A DNA stretch of 64,000 nucleotides from Streptomyces ambofaciens ATCC 23877 (GCF_001267885.1 NZ_CP012382.1:3645001-3709000); one strand, 5' to 3'. Positions 34,092 through 45,945 are shown, counted from the first letter of the stretch. Made by a program: numbers and translations. Notes: generated by a model from the sequence alone, not told the origin.

Positions 34092-36049
34092 TGTCCCTGC
34101 CCTCCCCCAACCTCGACGACCGCCGCTTCCAGCAGTTCGTCGACGACGCCAAGCGCTACATCCAGCAGCGCGCCCCGGAGTGGACCGACCACAACGTCTC
34201 CGACCCCGGCGTCACCCTCGTCGAGACGGTCGCCCACATGGCCGACCAGATCGTCTACCGGCTCAACCGGGTACCGGAGAAGAACCACCTCGCCTTCCTC
34301 GACCTGGTCGGCATCACCCTGTTCCCGCCGTCCGCCGCCCGCACGGACGTCACCTTCTGGCTGTCCGCGCCGCAGGAGGACGCGGTCCTGGTCCCGGCCG
34401 GCACCGAGGTCGCCACCCTGCGCACCGACCGGGACGAGGCCGTCGTCTTCGCCACCGTCGGGGATCTGACCGTCGTACCGTGCGCGCTCGGCCGGCTGAT
34501 GGTGCAGCACCGCGGCGAGGCCGTCACCGACCGGACCACGGACCTCGCCGAGGGCGAGCACCTGATGTGCTTCTCCGAGGCCCCGGCCCCCGGCGACTGC
34601 ATGCTCATCGGCCTCACCGCCGCCACCCCGCACTGCGCGCTCGCCCTGGAACTCGACAGCCGCGTCGACGGCGTCGGCGTCGACCCCCGGCAGCCGCCCC
34701 TGGTCTGGGAGGCCTGGACGGAGGACGGCTGGCAGCCCTGCGAGGTCGACCGGGACGGCACCGGCGGCCTCAACCGCCCCGGCGACATCGTGCTCCACGT
34801 TCCCGGCGGCCACGTCCTGTCCCGCAACGGCGGCCACGAGGCGGGCTGGATACGCTGCCGGGTCACCGACCCCCTGCCCGGCCAGCCCTTCTACACGACC
34901 TCGCCGACCATCCACTCCGCCGAGGCGTACACCATCGGCGGCACCACCGGCACCGTGCACGCCGAGACCGTGCACGACGAGGCCCTCGGCGAGTCCACCG
35001 GCCTGCCGGGCCAGCACCTGCGGCTCGAACACGCCCCCGTCGTCGCCGACGACCCGCCCGTCCACCTCCAGACCGCCGCCGACGACGGCTGGCAGGACTG
35101 GCAGGTCGTCCCGCACTTCGCCGGCTCGCGGCCGGGCGACCACCACATCACCCTGGACGCCGCGACCGGTCGGATCGCCTTCGGTCCCGCCGTCCGCGAG
35201 GCCGACGGCACCCTGCGCCAGTACGGCGCGGTCGCCCCCAAGGGCGCCGTCGTCCGCGCCCGCCGCTACCGCACCGGCGGCGGCCGGGCCGGCAACGTGG
35301 CCCGCGGCGCCGTACAGGTGCTGCGCACCTCCATCCCGTACGTCTCCGAGGTCGTCAACCGCGAGGCCGCCCGCGGCGGCGTCGACGGCGAGACCGTCGA
35401 GGAGGCGAAGCTGCGGGCGCCGATCACGCTGCGGGCCCAGGAGCGCGCCGTGACCCTGCGCGACTACGAGGAACTCGCCCGCCGGGCCGCCCCCGAGACC
35501 GCCAGGATCACCTGCCTGGAGGGCGAGGAGGGCGACCACGGGGCCTACGCGGTCCGCGTCCTGGTCGTCCCGCAGGCCGTGCCCGACCCGGGCGGACGGC
35601 TCCGCTTCGAGCAACTCGTCCCCGGCGACGCCCTGCTGGGCCGCATCACCCGCCACCTCGACGAACGCCGGCTGATCGGCACCCGCCTCGCCGTCGGGCC
35701 GCCGTACTACCAGGGCGTCACCGTCGTCGCGACCGTGCACGCCTTCCGCGGCGTCGACACCGACCGCGTCCGCCGCCAGGCCCACGACGCCCTGTACCGG
35801 CACCTGGACCCGCTCACCGGCGGCGCGGACGGCAGGGGCTGGCCCTTCGGGCGCCCCGTGCAGGCCGGCGAGGTCTTCGCCGTGCTCCAGCGCGTGCCCG
35901 GCGTCGAACTCGTCGACGAGGTCGTCCTGCACCCGGCCGACCCGCTCACCGGCAAGCGCGGCGACCCCACCGACCGCATCGACCTGCGAGCACCCGCGCT
36001 GGTCTTCTCCTTCGACCACCGGGTCCGCGTGATCGGGGACAACGGATGA
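34091..36049 (+). CDS. CIS baseplate J-like wedge protein (Afp11-like)
   Basis: A protein of 652 aa. The N-terminus LDDRRFQQFVDDAKRYIQQR and WTDHNVSDPGVTLVETVAHM match the putative baseplate assembly (gpJ/gp6-like) family, which also has RAQERAVTLRDYEELARRAA and FGRPVQAGEVFAVLQRVPGV. These proteins form the wedge ring that expands when the sheath contracts. Afp/PVC systems have two such proteins; only this one is found here, so it may do both jobs. It is overlapped at both ends by neighbours (1-4 nt), implying translational coupling. Confidence 0.92.
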   Translation: MSLPSPNLDDRRFQQFVDDAKRYIQQRAPEWTDHNVSDPGVTLVETVAHMADQIVYRLNRVPEKNHLAFLDLVGITLFPPSAARTDVTFWLSAPQEDAVLVPAGTEVATLRTDRDEAVVFATVGDLTVVPCALGRLMVQHRGEAVTDRTTDLAEGEHLMCFSEAPAPGDCMLIGLTAATPHCALALELDSRVDGVGVDPRQPPLVWEAWTEDGWQPCEVDRDGTGGLNRPGDIVLHVPGGHVLSRNGGHEAGWIRCRVTDPLPGQPFYTTSPTIHSAEAYTIGGTTGTVHAETVHDEALGESTGLPGQHLRLEHAPVVADDPPVHLQTAADDGWQDWQVVPHFAGSRPGDHHITLDAATGRIAFGPAVREADGTLRQYGAVAPKGAVVRARRYRTGGGRAGNVARGAVQVLRTSIPYVSEVVNREAARGGVDGETVEEAKLRAPITLRAQERAVTLRDYEELARRAAPETARITCLEGEEGDHGAYAVRVLVVPQAVPDPGGRLRFEQLVPGDALLGRITRHLDERRLIGTRLAVGPPYYQGVTVVATVHAFRGVDTDRVRRQAHDALYRHLDPLTGGADGRGWPFGRPVQAGEVFAVLQRVPGVELVDEVVLHPADPLTGKRGDPTDRIDLRAPALVFSFDHRVRVIGDNG

Positions 36050-36618
36050 CGGCCGGCTCCCACCGGGGGTCCGTCGACGGTCTCGGCTCCTCGCTGCCCA
36101 TCGGCTCGATGCTCCCGGCCGTCTTCGCCGACGACGACCTCGCCCAGCGCTTCGTCGGCGGCCTCGACGACGTCCTCGCCCCGATCCTGAACGTCCTGGA
36201 CTGCCTGGACGCCTACTTCGACCCGGCCCTCACCCCGGCCGACTTCGCCCGCTGGCTCGGCACCTGGGTCGGCGCGGAGACCGACGGCACCGAACCCGAG
36301 GAGCGGCTGCGCGCCGCCGTGTCCGCCGCCGCCCGCCTGCACCGCGTACGCGGCACCCGGCGCGGCCTGTCCGAGGCGGTACGGCTCGCCTTCGGCGTCG
36401 AACCCGAGATCACCGAGAGCGGCGGCGCCGCGTGGAACGCCCGCCCCCTGGGCCCGTTCCCCGGCACCCCGCGCCCCCGCCTCCACGTCGCCCTGCGGCT
36501 GCCCGACCCGTCCCCGGCCGACACCCACCGCCTGGACCGGCTCGTCGCCGCCGCCCGCCCCGCCCACATGCCCTACACCGTCGAAGTGACCGCCTCCGAA
36601 AGGACCCCGGAGAGATGA
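36046..36618 (+). CDS. CIS tail protein I-like baseplate protein
   Basis: A protein of 190 aa whose ATG overlaps the previous stop by 4 nt. The phage tail protein P2-I/gpI-like signature is seen: SLPIGSMLPAVFADDDLAQR, FVGGLDDVLAPILNVLDCLD, FDPALTPADFARWLGTWVG, and a helical RLHRVRGTRRGLSEAVRLAF. In phages gpI pairs with gpJ at the wedge periphery. Its TGA overlaps the ATG of the CisA-like gene. Confidence 0.9.
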   Translation: MTAGSHRGSVDGLGSSLPIGSMLPAVFADDDLAQRFVGGLDDVLAPILNVLDCLDAYFDPALTPADFARWLGTWVGAETDGTEPEERLRAAVSAAARLHRVRGTRRGLSEAVRLAFGVEPEITESGGAAWNARPLGPFPGTPRPRLHVALRLPDPSPADTHRLDRLVAAARPAHMPYTVEVTASERTPER

Positions 36619-38195
36619 CCACCCAGAACTGCGCCGAGTGCGGAACCCGCGCGGAACCGGGCCAGTCCTTCTGCGACGCGTGCGGCGCCGTCCTCCGCTG
36701 GGACCAGGCCGGCCCCCGCACCGCGCGACCGGCGGCCTCCTCGCCCGACCGGGGCCCCGGCTGGGACGCCTTCTCGCGCCCCGGCCCCGGCGGCACGGGC
36801 GTACCCCCCGCCCGGCCCGGCCTGCCCGCCCCGGAGCCCACCGGCGGCAGGCGGGACGACGACACCGACGAGACCCCGGTGGTACCCCACCCGCGCCGCC
36901 CGGCGGACGCGGACGGGCCCGGCGGGACGGCCGCGGCCACGCCGGCCACGGCGCACGCACCGGACGCCCCGGACCACACCGCCGACGGCCCGGACCACAC
37001 CCCCCGGCCGACCGGAGCCGCGACCACCGGGTCCGCGGGAGCCGCAGGGGCCGCAGGAGCCGCAGCGGCGGCTGCCGCCGCGGGATCGGCCGGGACCCGG
37101 GGACCGGGGCCGGACGCCGCGGGGGCCGGCGACGCCCGACCCGCCGCGCCCCCCGGCGCCGCCCGGCCGGACGGCACGCCCGCCACCGGCACCCGCGGCT
37201 CCGCCACCGGCCCCCGCACCCCCGGCGTCGACGAGACCGCCCCCACCACCCCGATGGCGTCCGCCCCGCCCCCGAACGCCCTCACCGACACCATGTCCGA
37301 CCGCGCCCGCTCCCTCCTCGTCCCCGTCGCCGACCCGAACGCCCCCGCCCCCGCCGCGCCCCCCGCCGTCGCCCCCGTCCTGCCCGGCCGCCCCGACGCC
37401 GACCGGCCCCAGGTACGCGCGCCCGGCCACCAGCCGGACATCGCGAACGGGCCGCCCTGCCCCTGGTGCTCCACGCCCAACCGGCCCGACCGTCACTACT
37501 GCGCCCGCTGCGCGATGCCCCTGACCCGCACCGGCGAGCACAGCACCGCGCCCGCTCCCTGGTGGCGCCGCCTCTTCGGCGGCCGGCGCCGCGAGACGCC
37601 CTGGGCCGGCGACCGCCCGCGCCTGCGCCGGGTGTTCGACCGCATCGGCACCTGGATCACCCTCGCCGTCGTCGTCACCCTGGCGGTCCTCGGCTTCGTC
37701 TACGTCCCCGACGGCGTCCAGGCCACCCGCGACCACTTCGCCAAGCGCGCCCCCGTCGCCCCGGACACCGTCACGGCCTCCCGCTCCTACACCGGCCACA
37801 AGCCGCAGCTCGTCTTCGACAAGCGCAGCAACACCTGGTGGGGGCCCGGCATCTCGCGGTCCGGCCAGGGCGAGTGGATCGAGGCCCGCTTCACCGAGCC
37901 GACCCGCCTGCTGGACCTGATCATCACGCCGGGCGTCTCCACCCACGCCGACAAGCTCAACGAGTCGGCCCTGCCGCACCGGGTCGAGGCGACCATCACC
38001 ACGAAGGACGGCAGTACGACGACCCGCGACCTCACCCTCGACCAGGGAGCCGGCGGCCAGCGCCGCCCCTTCCGCGTCGGCGAGGTCACCAAGGTCCGCT
38101 TCACCATCGAGTCGGCCCACGCGGCCTCCGCCGACAAGCAGGTCGCCATCGCCGAGATCGAGTTCTTCGGCCCGTCCAGCGCGAACCGCTCCTGA
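36615..38195 (+). CDS. cisA: CisA-like zinc-ribbon membrane protein of the CIS
   Basis: A protein of 526 aa. A first zinc ribbon lies at residues 6-23 (CAECGTRAEPGQSFCDACG). Then comes about 250 residues of Pro/Ala/Thr-rich linker, a second ribbon near 281-300 (CPWCSTPNRPDRHYCARC), and one membrane helix at about 343-363 (WITLAVVVTLAVLGFVYV). The C-terminal beta-rich region resembles discoidin/carbohydrate-binding domains (KRSNTWWGPGISRSGQGEWI). In S. coelicolor the membrane protein CisA at this locus edge is needed for CIS-linked cell death (from memory). The order suggests cytoplasmic ribbons that touch the particle and an external C-domain. ATG 36615 overlaps the previous stop by 4 nt. Confidence 0.85.
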   Translation: MTTQNCAECGTRAEPGQSFCDACGAVLRWDQAGPRTARPAASSPDRGPGWDAFSRPGPGGTGVPPARPGLPAPEPTGGRRDDDTDETPVVPHPRRPADADGPGGTAAATPATAHAPDAPDHTADGPDHTPRPTGAATTGSAGAAGAAGAAAAAAAAGSAGTRGPGPDAAGAGDARPAAPPGAARPDGTPATGTRGSATGPRTPGVDETAPTTPMASAPPPNALTDTMSDRARSLLVPVADPNAPAPAAPPAVAPVLPGRPDADRPQVRAPGHQPDIANGPPCPWCSTPNRPDRHYCARCAMPLTRTGEHSTAPAPWWRRLFGGRRRETPWAGDRPRLRRVFDRIGTWITLAVVVTLAVLGFVYVPDGVQATRDHFAKRAPVAPDTVTASRSYTGHKPQLVFDKRSNTWWGPGISRSGQGEWIEARFTEPTRLLDLIITPGVSTHADKLNESALPHRVEATITTKDGSTTTRDLTLDQGAGGQRRPFRVGEVTKVRFTIESAHAASADKQVAIAEIEFFGPSSANRS

Positions 38196-38217
38196 CCGGT
38201 CCGCCGGACCCGCACGA

Positions 38218-38246
38218 CGGCCCCCGCCCGGCACCGGCGGGGGCCG
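38218..38246 (+). terminator. Hairpin terminator at the end of the CIS operon
   Basis: An 11-bp perfect stem (CGGCCCCCGCC / GGCGGGGGCCG) with a 7-nt loop lies 23 bp after the CisA-like stop. It marks the likely end of the long operon. Confidence 0.75.
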
Positions 38247-38305
38247 CTTCCGCCGAATGGACGCCGTGCCGTGCGGCACCGGCCGCCCGGCAAGAGCCTG
38301 AGGCC

Positions 38306-39991
<1,686 letters not shown>

Positions 39992-40005
39992 GACCCCACG
40001 AGCAC

Positions 40006-40040
40006 GGAGGCCCTGCCGCCCACTGGGCGGCAGGGCCTCC
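40006..40040. terminator. Hairpin terminator between hydrolase and tRNA-Thr
   Basis: A perfect 15-bp inverted repeat (GGAGGCCCTGCCGCC / GGCGGCAGGGCCTCC) with a 5-nt loop sits between the hydrolase stop and the 3' end of the opposite-strand tRNA. It can serve both. Confidence 0.85.
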
Positions 40041-40057
40041 GGCCTGACGTTCCTGCG

Positions 40058-40131
40058 AGCCCCCTGTCGGATTCGAACCGACGACCTTCGCTTTACAAGA
40101 GCGGCGCTCTGACCAGCTGAGCTAAGGAGGC
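40058..40131 (-). tRNA. tRNA-Thr (anticodon UGU)
   Basis: A 74-nt cloverleaf on the minus strand. The acceptor stem GCCTCCT pairs with AGGGGGC (one G-U), with discriminator U. The T arm GTCGG-TTCGAAT-CCGAC is canonical, and the anticodon loop CTTGTAA carries UGU, decoding ACA/ACG threonine codons. CCA is not encoded. The bottom base pair of the anticodon stem is a C-A mismatch. Confidence 0.95.
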
Positions 40132-40225
40132 GTCGCGCGGCAGCACGCGCGGAGGCTCCACTGTACACAGAGCCGGTGAACGATGTGATGCGAGAATTTC
40201 GGCGAAGTTCACAGGCCCACAGGTA

Positions 40226-40255
40226 CTGACAGACCAGGTGAACGCCAGGTACCGT
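40226..40255 (+). promoter_or_regulatory. Candidate msiK promoter
   Basis: A CTGACA hexamer at 40226-40231 is separated by 18 bp from TACCGT at 40250-40255. This fits a Streptomyces sigma-70-type (HrdB) promoter about 95 bp before the msiK ATG. Assigned by eye. Confidence 0.45.
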
Positions 40256-40263
40256 CCTGAGCC

Positions 40264-40281
40264 AGTCCACCCGTGTGGACT
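40264..40281. promoter_or_regulatory. Inverted-repeat operator candidate upstream of msiK
   Basis: AGTCCAC-4 nt-GTGGACT is a perfect 7-bp inverted repeat just after the predicted promoter, where a repressor would block initiation. It loosely resembles GntR-type sites such as the DasR dre element, but the regulator is unproven. Confidence 0.5.
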
Positions 40282-40348
40282 ACACCACACCACCTTCCTA
40301 CAACGGATCGTCCGGCACGTTCCTGCCGGTAGAAGGGGGCCCATCACC

Positions 40349-41485
<1,137 letters not shown>

Positions 41486-41548
41486 CCCCTCGGCCCCGAA
41501 ACCGGGGCACCGGGAAACCACGCTGCCGGGTGAATTCACCCGCGTTGA

Positions 41549-41586
41549 CGCAAAGAGCCCCGCGGCCTGCTGCGGGGCTCTTTGCG
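41549..41586 (+). terminator. Strong hairpin terminator after msiK
   Basis: A perfect 15-bp stem CGCAAAGAGCCCCGC / GCGGGGCTCTTTGCG with an 8-nt loop, beginning 64 bp after the msiK stop. Confidence 0.9.
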
Positions 41587-41723
41587 TTGTCGACAAATAC
41601 CCCGGCACAACGGACTTTTCGTGCGCTGCGCGTCAACCCTCTACCCACTTCGGGGCTTCTCTTCATCCCCCGAAGGGGTGACTAAATGTCGCCAAATCAT
41701 TACCGGGCGCTACCCTCACTCGC

Positions 41724-42191
41724 GTGAAGCACTCCGTGAAGCACTCCAGCAACCGACAGACGCGACGCGGCCGGGGCCCCGCCCGCCGGATCGGCCGCTC
41801 TCTCGCCTTCGTCCTGCCCGTGGTCCTGGTGCTCTCCGGGACCCTCGCGGTCACCCGGGTCAACTGGTCGGGGGATCCCTCCGACTCGGTGCTCGCCGCG
41901 TCGGAGGCCTCCTCCGCCAAGGCCTCCTCCCGGGCCGCCGCCCGCGCGCCGCACGAGGTGCTGCGCGATCGGCTGCTGACGGAGCTCCAGGAGGAGGACC
42001 CGGGCGTCGCCCTGACCCACCTCCAGGAGGCCGTGAACGAGCGCCCGTCGCTGGCCGGGCACTGCGCGTCCCTCGCCCGCGCCCTCGGCCGCGCCGCGGT
42101 CAAGGTGTACGGCCCGACCCGCGCCCAGTCCTACGCGCGCCCCGTCTGCGACACCGCCTTCGCCTCGGGCGTGCTGGCCGCGCACGGCTGA
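41724..42191 (+). CDS. Small membrane/secreted hypothetical protein
   Basis: A protein of 155 aa starting at GTG 41724. A basic N-terminus (RQTRRGRGPARRIGRS) precedes one hydrophobic segment, LAFVLPVVLVLSGTLAV, at about residues 27-43. This is a signal anchor with the rest outside. The exported part is Ala/Ser-rich then helical, with two Cys (AGHCASLARALG and ARPVCDTAFASG) that could form a disulphide. No known family recognised. It lies between msiK and the nucleotidyltransferase on the same strand, without evident functional link. Confidence 0.75.
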   Translation: MKHSVKHSSNRQTRRGRGPARRIGRSLAFVLPVVLVLSGTLAVTRVNWSGDPSDSVLAASEASSAKASSRAAARAPHEVLRDRLLTELQEEDPGVALTHLQEAVNERPSLAGHCASLARALGRAAVKVYGPTRAQSYARPVCDTAFASGVLAAHG

Positions 42192-42233
42192 TCACCCTTC
42201 GGCGGCCGGTGGGGCGCCGCGTACAGTTCGGGC

Positions 42234-42968
42234 ATGACCGATCCGAACGCCGCGTCCCGCCGCCCCGTTCAAGCCGTCGTCCTGGCCGGCGGACAGGGTT
42301 CCCGGCTGCGTCCCTACACCGACGACCGGCCCAAGCCCATGGTCGAGATCCCGGGCACGGGCACTCCGATCATCGGCCACCAGCTCGACTGGCTCGCCGA
42401 GGAGGGCGTGACGGACGTCGTCGTCTCCTGCGGTCATCTGGCCGAGGTGCTGCAGCAGTGGCTGGAGACCGCCGACCTGCCGCTCTCCGTCACCACCGTG
42501 GTCGAGACCGAGCCCCTCGGCCGGGGCGGCGGCCTCAAGTACGCCGCCGCGCGTCTCCCGCACCCGGACCGGCCCTGGTACGCCACGAACGGTGACATCT
42601 GGACCCGTTTCTCGCTGCGCGACATGGCCGACTTCCACGCCGAGCGGGACGCCGTCGCGACCCTCTCCATGGCCCGTCCGCGGCTGCCCTGGGGCGCCGT
42701 GCAGACGGACGGCTTCGGTCACATCACCGACTTCATCGAGGCACCGCCGTCGACCTTCGAGATCAACGCCGGTGTGTACGTGTTCTCGCCCGAGTTCGCG
42801 GCGATGCTCCCGGAACGCGGTGACCACGAGCGGACGACCTTCCCGAGGCTGGCCCGGGAGCGCCGGCTGGCCGGCTTCCCGATCCCGCAGGGCTCCTACT
42901 GGCGGGCGATCGACACCGCGAAGGACCTCACGGAGGCGGCCCGCGAACTGGCCGCCCTGGGCCGCTGA
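42234..42968 (+). CDS. Sugar-1-phosphate nucleotidyltransferase
   Basis: A protein of 244 aa. The NTP-transferase signature is intact at the N-terminus: AVVLAGGQGSRLRPYTDDRP followed by KPMVEIPG, with catalytic Arg and Lys. A product-binding Asp lies in WYATNGDIWTRFS and the C-terminal PQGSYWRAIDTAKD fits the family. It makes an NDP-sugar from an NTP and a sugar-1-phosphate, probably for glycan or cell-wall use; the sugar is not predictable. ATG 42234 is chosen as the first start before the nucleotide-binding strand. Confidence 0.88.
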   Translation: MTDPNAASRRPVQAVVLAGGQGSRLRPYTDDRPKPMVEIPGTGTPIIGHQLDWLAEEGVTDVVVSCGHLAEVLQQWLETADLPLSVTTVVETEPLGRGGGLKYAAARLPHPDRPWYATNGDIWTRFSLRDMADFHAERDAVATLSMARPRLPWGAVQTDGFGHITDFIEAPPSTFEINAGVYVFSPEFAAMLPERGDHERTTFPRLARERRLAGFPIPQGSYWRAIDTAKDLTEAARELAALGR

Positions 42969-43081
42969 GACCTCCGGACCGCCCGACCCGGCTCCTCGGG
43001 TCCTCCCGGTGCCCCGACGGCCCGGTACGCCCCTGGCACACCCCCGGTGGCCCCGGCACGCCCGGTACCCCTGGCACGTAG

Positions 43082-43114
43082 AAGGGCCCCGCACGGACGA
43101 CGTGCGGGGCCCTT
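43082..43114. terminator. Bidirectional hairpin terminator
   Basis: A 14-bp perfect stem (AAGGGCCCCGCACG / CGTGCGGGGCCCTT) with loop GACGA lies between the convergent nucleotidyltransferase and DoxX-like genes. Confidence 0.88.
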
Positions 43115-43145
43115 GGCGTGGCGGGGGCCGGACCGGCCCGGCCGG

Positions 43146-44882
43146 CTAGCCCAGGAGGCCGCCCACCAGGCGGCTGCCGGGCTCTCCGGTGGTGGAGGAG
43201 TCCCCGCCGTCGCCGCCGCTTCCGGAGCCGCCGGTCGAACCGCTGCCGCCGCCGGTCGCGGTGCCGCCGGAGGTCGGTCCCGCGGTGGTGCTCGGCGCCT
43301 GTCCGGCCGGGGTGGACCGCTGCGGCGGGGCCTGGCCCGTGGTGCCCTGGGTCTGGCTGGGCACGGTGCCCCCGGGGGCGGTGCCGCCGCTGTCACGGGT
43401 GGCCCCGGCCGTGGCCGCGGCGTCCTGGGAGGGGGTCGCCGCGCCACTGGTGGCGCCCTGCGTGGGTGAGGCGGAGGCCTCGGGGGACTTCGGCTCGCGC
43501 GTGCCGGGCTCCTGCGGGAGCGGGGAGCCGGGCAGCTCGTTGCGCGGTGCCTCGCCGGGGCCGGGGACGACCACGCGGTCGGCGTCCCGGACGGCACCGC
43601 CGAGGAGCGAGCCGACGAGGAGGGTGACACCGGCGACGAGGAAGGTGACGAGGGCGCCGCGCCGCAGGACGTAGCGGCGCAGGTCCCAGATGTCGGCGCG
43701 GGGGCCGAGCCGTCGCCAGGCGCTGCCCGCGAGCCGGCCGTCCACGGAGTAGACGGGCGCACCGGCGATGATCAGCGGCGACCAGGCGGCGAGGTAGATG
43801 ATGTCGGGCGCGTCGTAGACGGGGACGCTCTTCCAGCTGACGGTGACGAGGAGCGCGGCGGACAGGCCGGCGCCGAAGACGGCGGCGACGCGCTGCCAGC
43901 AGCCGAAGACCGTCAGGACGCCCACGAGCACCTGGAGGAAGGCGATGACGAGGCCGGCGCCGACGGGGTGGTCGAGGGCGAACTGACGCAGCGGCTCGGC
44001 GACGTCCCAGGGGTGCAGGGTGTTGAGCCACTTGACCATGGAGCCGCGTTCGCCGCCGTCGAAGTAGACGGGGTCGCAGAGCTTGCCCATGCCGGCGTAG
44101 ATGGAGATGAAGCCGAGGAAGACGCGCAGCGGCAGCAGCACGACGCCGAGGTTCATGCGGCGGCCGGGGAAGTAGGCGTGCCGCGCCGGGTCGTCGGCGT
44201 GGCGCCTGGTGCGCGGCTCGGCCGGTTCGGTGTCGTCGTAGCCGTCGCCGTAGCCGTCGGGGCCGGGGTCGAAGTCCTCGCCGGTGTAGGCGGGTTCGTC
44301 GTAGGCGCTGCCGACGGTGCGCATGGCGGGCAGCAGCCGGGTGCCGTCGGGGACGGGGCCCCGCTGGGCGCCGACGAGGGGGGTTTCGAGGGTCTGGGTG
44401 GCGGGGCCGTCGTCGTAGCCGTCGTAGCCGTCGTAGCCCGGCGCGCCCCCGTCGACGCCGACGCGGTGGATGACCTGGGTGGCCCCGGCGTCGGCCGGGG
44501 CGTCGGAGGCCTGGTCCACGGCGTGCCGGCCGGCTCCGGCCCGCACCGCCTGGAGCAGCCGGTGGGCGCCGGTGTCGTCCGGGTCGGAGCGTCCGCTCCA
44601 GACGACGGCGCGGCGGCGGGCGGCGGCCGGGGCGGCAGGACTCTGTGCGGTGCCCACGACGGGCATGCGGGCGGTGTCCTGGGTGGCGCTCAAGTGCCGC
44701 GCGATCCGCGGGGACCGGGTCCGCCGCGCGGAGGCACCGAGCTGCACGCGGAAACTCGCGTGATTGACGATGACCTGGGCCGGATCGCTCGGCACCTTCA
44801 CCATGCTCAGCGCGGGAGCGTCGTCGATTCCCGACGAGCGGTCCCCCGTGGGTGTGCGGGGTGTTCTGGTGTCCACACTCAT
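43146..44882 (-). CDS. DoxX-like integral membrane protein with long disordered termini
   Basis: A protein of 578 aa. The first 235 residues are hydrophilic and probably cytoplasmic and disordered, with Asp/Tyr repeats (GYDGYDGYDDGP). Residues about 238-430 hold the DoxX-type membrane core: NLGVVLLPLRVFLGFISIYA, GMGKLCDPVYFDGG, VGAGLVIAFLQVLVGVLTVF, and a final helix GALVTFLVAGVTLLVGSLLG. The last 130 residues are a Ser/Gly/Thr/Pro-rich tail ending GSRLVGGLLG. DoxX proteins are linked to redox or thiosulfate metabolism in some organisms; no cofactor motif proves that here. The role is unknown. Confidence 0.82.
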   Translation of the reverse strand: MSVDTRTPRTPTGDRSSGIDDAPALSMVKVPSDPAQVIVNHASFRVQLGASARRTRSPRIARHLSATQDTARMPVVGTAQSPAAPAAARRRAVVWSGRSDPDDTGAHRLLQAVRAGAGRHAVDQASDAPADAGATQVIHRVGVDGGAPGYDGYDGYDDGPATQTLETPLVGAQRGPVPDGTRLLPAMRTVGSAYDEPAYTGEDFDPGPDGYGDGYDDTEPAEPRTRRHADDPARHAYFPGRRMNLGVVLLPLRVFLGFISIYAGMGKLCDPVYFDGGERGSMVKWLNTLHPWDVAEPLRQFALDHPVGAGLVIAFLQVLVGVLTVFGCWQRVAAVFGAGLSAALLVTVSWKSVPVYDAPDIIYLAAWSPLIIAGAPVYSVDGRLAGSAWRRLGPRADIWDLRRYVLRRGALVTFLVAGVTLLVGSLLGGAVRDADRVVVPGPGEAPRNELPGSPLPQEPGTREPKSPEASASPTQGATSGAATPSQDAAATAGATRDSGGTAPGGTVPSQTQGTTGQAPPQRSTPAGQAPSTTAGPTSGGTATGGGSGSTGGSGSGGDGGDSSTTGEPGSRLVGGLLG

Positions 44883-44928
44883 CTAACCGAGTGATGTGTC
44901 GTTAGGACACTGCCTTGACCGCCCGGAT

Positions 44929-44956
44929 CTGTCCGGACAGCGTCAAGCATGTCCGG
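44929..44956. promoter_or_regulatory. Repeated TGTCCGGA palindrome upstream of the DoxX-like gene
   Basis: CTGTCCGGACAG at 44929-44940 is a 12-bp palindrome, followed by a second TGTCCGGAC copy just right of it. They lie 47-75 bp upstream of the minus-strand ATG 44882 and could be an operator. No regulator is known. Confidence 0.4.
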
Positions 44957-45000
44957 ACCATCCGGAACACCCCGTACGGGCTACGGCGTCGAACCCTCGT

Positions 45001-45945
45001 TCACGCCCGTCGGCGCGCCGCCTCGTAGAGCACGATCCCCGCCGCCACACCGGCGTTGAGGGACTCGGCACCACCCGGCATCGGAATCCGCACCCGGTAG
45101 TCGCAGGTCTCCCCGACGAGGCGGGACAGGCCCTTGCCCTCGCTGCCGACCACGACGACCACGGGGCCGTCCAGCGCCTCCAGGTCGCCGAGTGCGACCT
45201 CGCCGTCGGCGGCGAGGCCCACGACGGTGATCCCGGCCTTCTGGTACGACTCCAGCGCCCGCGTGAGGTTGGTGGCGCGGGCCACCGGCGTACGGGCGGC
45301 CGTACCGGCGGACGTCTTCCAGGCGCCCGCCGTCATGCCGGCCGCGCGCCGCTCGGGCACGACGACCCCGTGGCCGCCGAAGGCGGAGACGGAGCGGACG
45401 ACGGCACCGAGGTTGCGCGGGTCGGTCACGCCGTCGAGGGCGACGATCAGCGGGTCCGCGCCCTCGTCGTGGGCGGCGGCGACCAGGTCCTCGGGGTGCG
45501 CGTACTCGTAGGGCGGGACCTGGAGGACGAGGCCCTGGTGGTTGAGCCCGTTGGTCATCCGGTCCAGCTCGGGACGCGGCGCCTCCATGAGGTTGATGCC
45601 GCCGCGCTCGGCCGCGAGCTGGAGCGCCTCGCGCACCCGCTCGTCGTTGTCGATGAACTGCTGGACGTAGAGCGTCGAGGCGGGCACGCCCTCGCGCAGG
45701 GCCTCGTAGACGGGGTTGCGGCCGACGACGAGCTCGGACGTGGACCGTCCGCCGCCGCGCCGCTGCTGCTGGGTGCGTCCCGTGGCGCGGCGCGCCTTCG
45801 CGTTGGCGACCCGCTGCTTGACGTGCCCCTTGCGCATCTCGGCGGGAGGCGTCGGCCCCTTGCCTTCCAGGCCCCGGCGTCGCTTGCCGCCGCTGCCGAC
45901 CTGCGCGCCCTTCTTGCCGGACATGCGGCGGTTGTTCGCGGCCAT
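45001..45945 (-). CDS. rlmB: 23S rRNA 2'-O-methyltransferase, TrmH/RlmB family
   Basis: A protein of 314 aa. The first 75 residues are very basic ([27 protein letters not shown]). The substrate-binding N-domain ([14 protein letters not shown]) then precedes the SPOUT methyltransferase domain with all three motifs: [56 protein letters not shown]. The trefoil knot binds SAM and methylates a 23S rRNA ribose (G2251 in E. coli). It follows cysS on the same strand, a common actinobacterial order. ATG 45945. Confidence 0.93.
   Translation of the reverse strand: MAANNRRMSGKKGAQVGSGGKRRRGLEGKGPTPPAEMRKGHVKQRVANAKARRATGRTQQQRRGGGRSTSELVVGRNPVYEALREGVPASTLYVQQFIDNDERVREALQLAAERGGINLMEAPRPELDRMTNGLNHQGLVLQVPPYEYAHPEDLVAAAHDEGADPLIVALDGVTDPRNLGAVVRSVSAFGGHGVVVPERRAAGMTAGAWKTSAGTAARTPVARATNLTRALESYQKAGITVVGLAADGEVALGDLEALDGPVVVVVGSEGKGLSRLVGETCDYRVRIPMPGGAESLNAGVAAGIVLYEAARRRA

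Noticed and set aside
40058..40131. tRNA as an integration site for a mobile element
   Set aside because: No integrase, no duplicated tRNA end and no boundary shift in composition near it.
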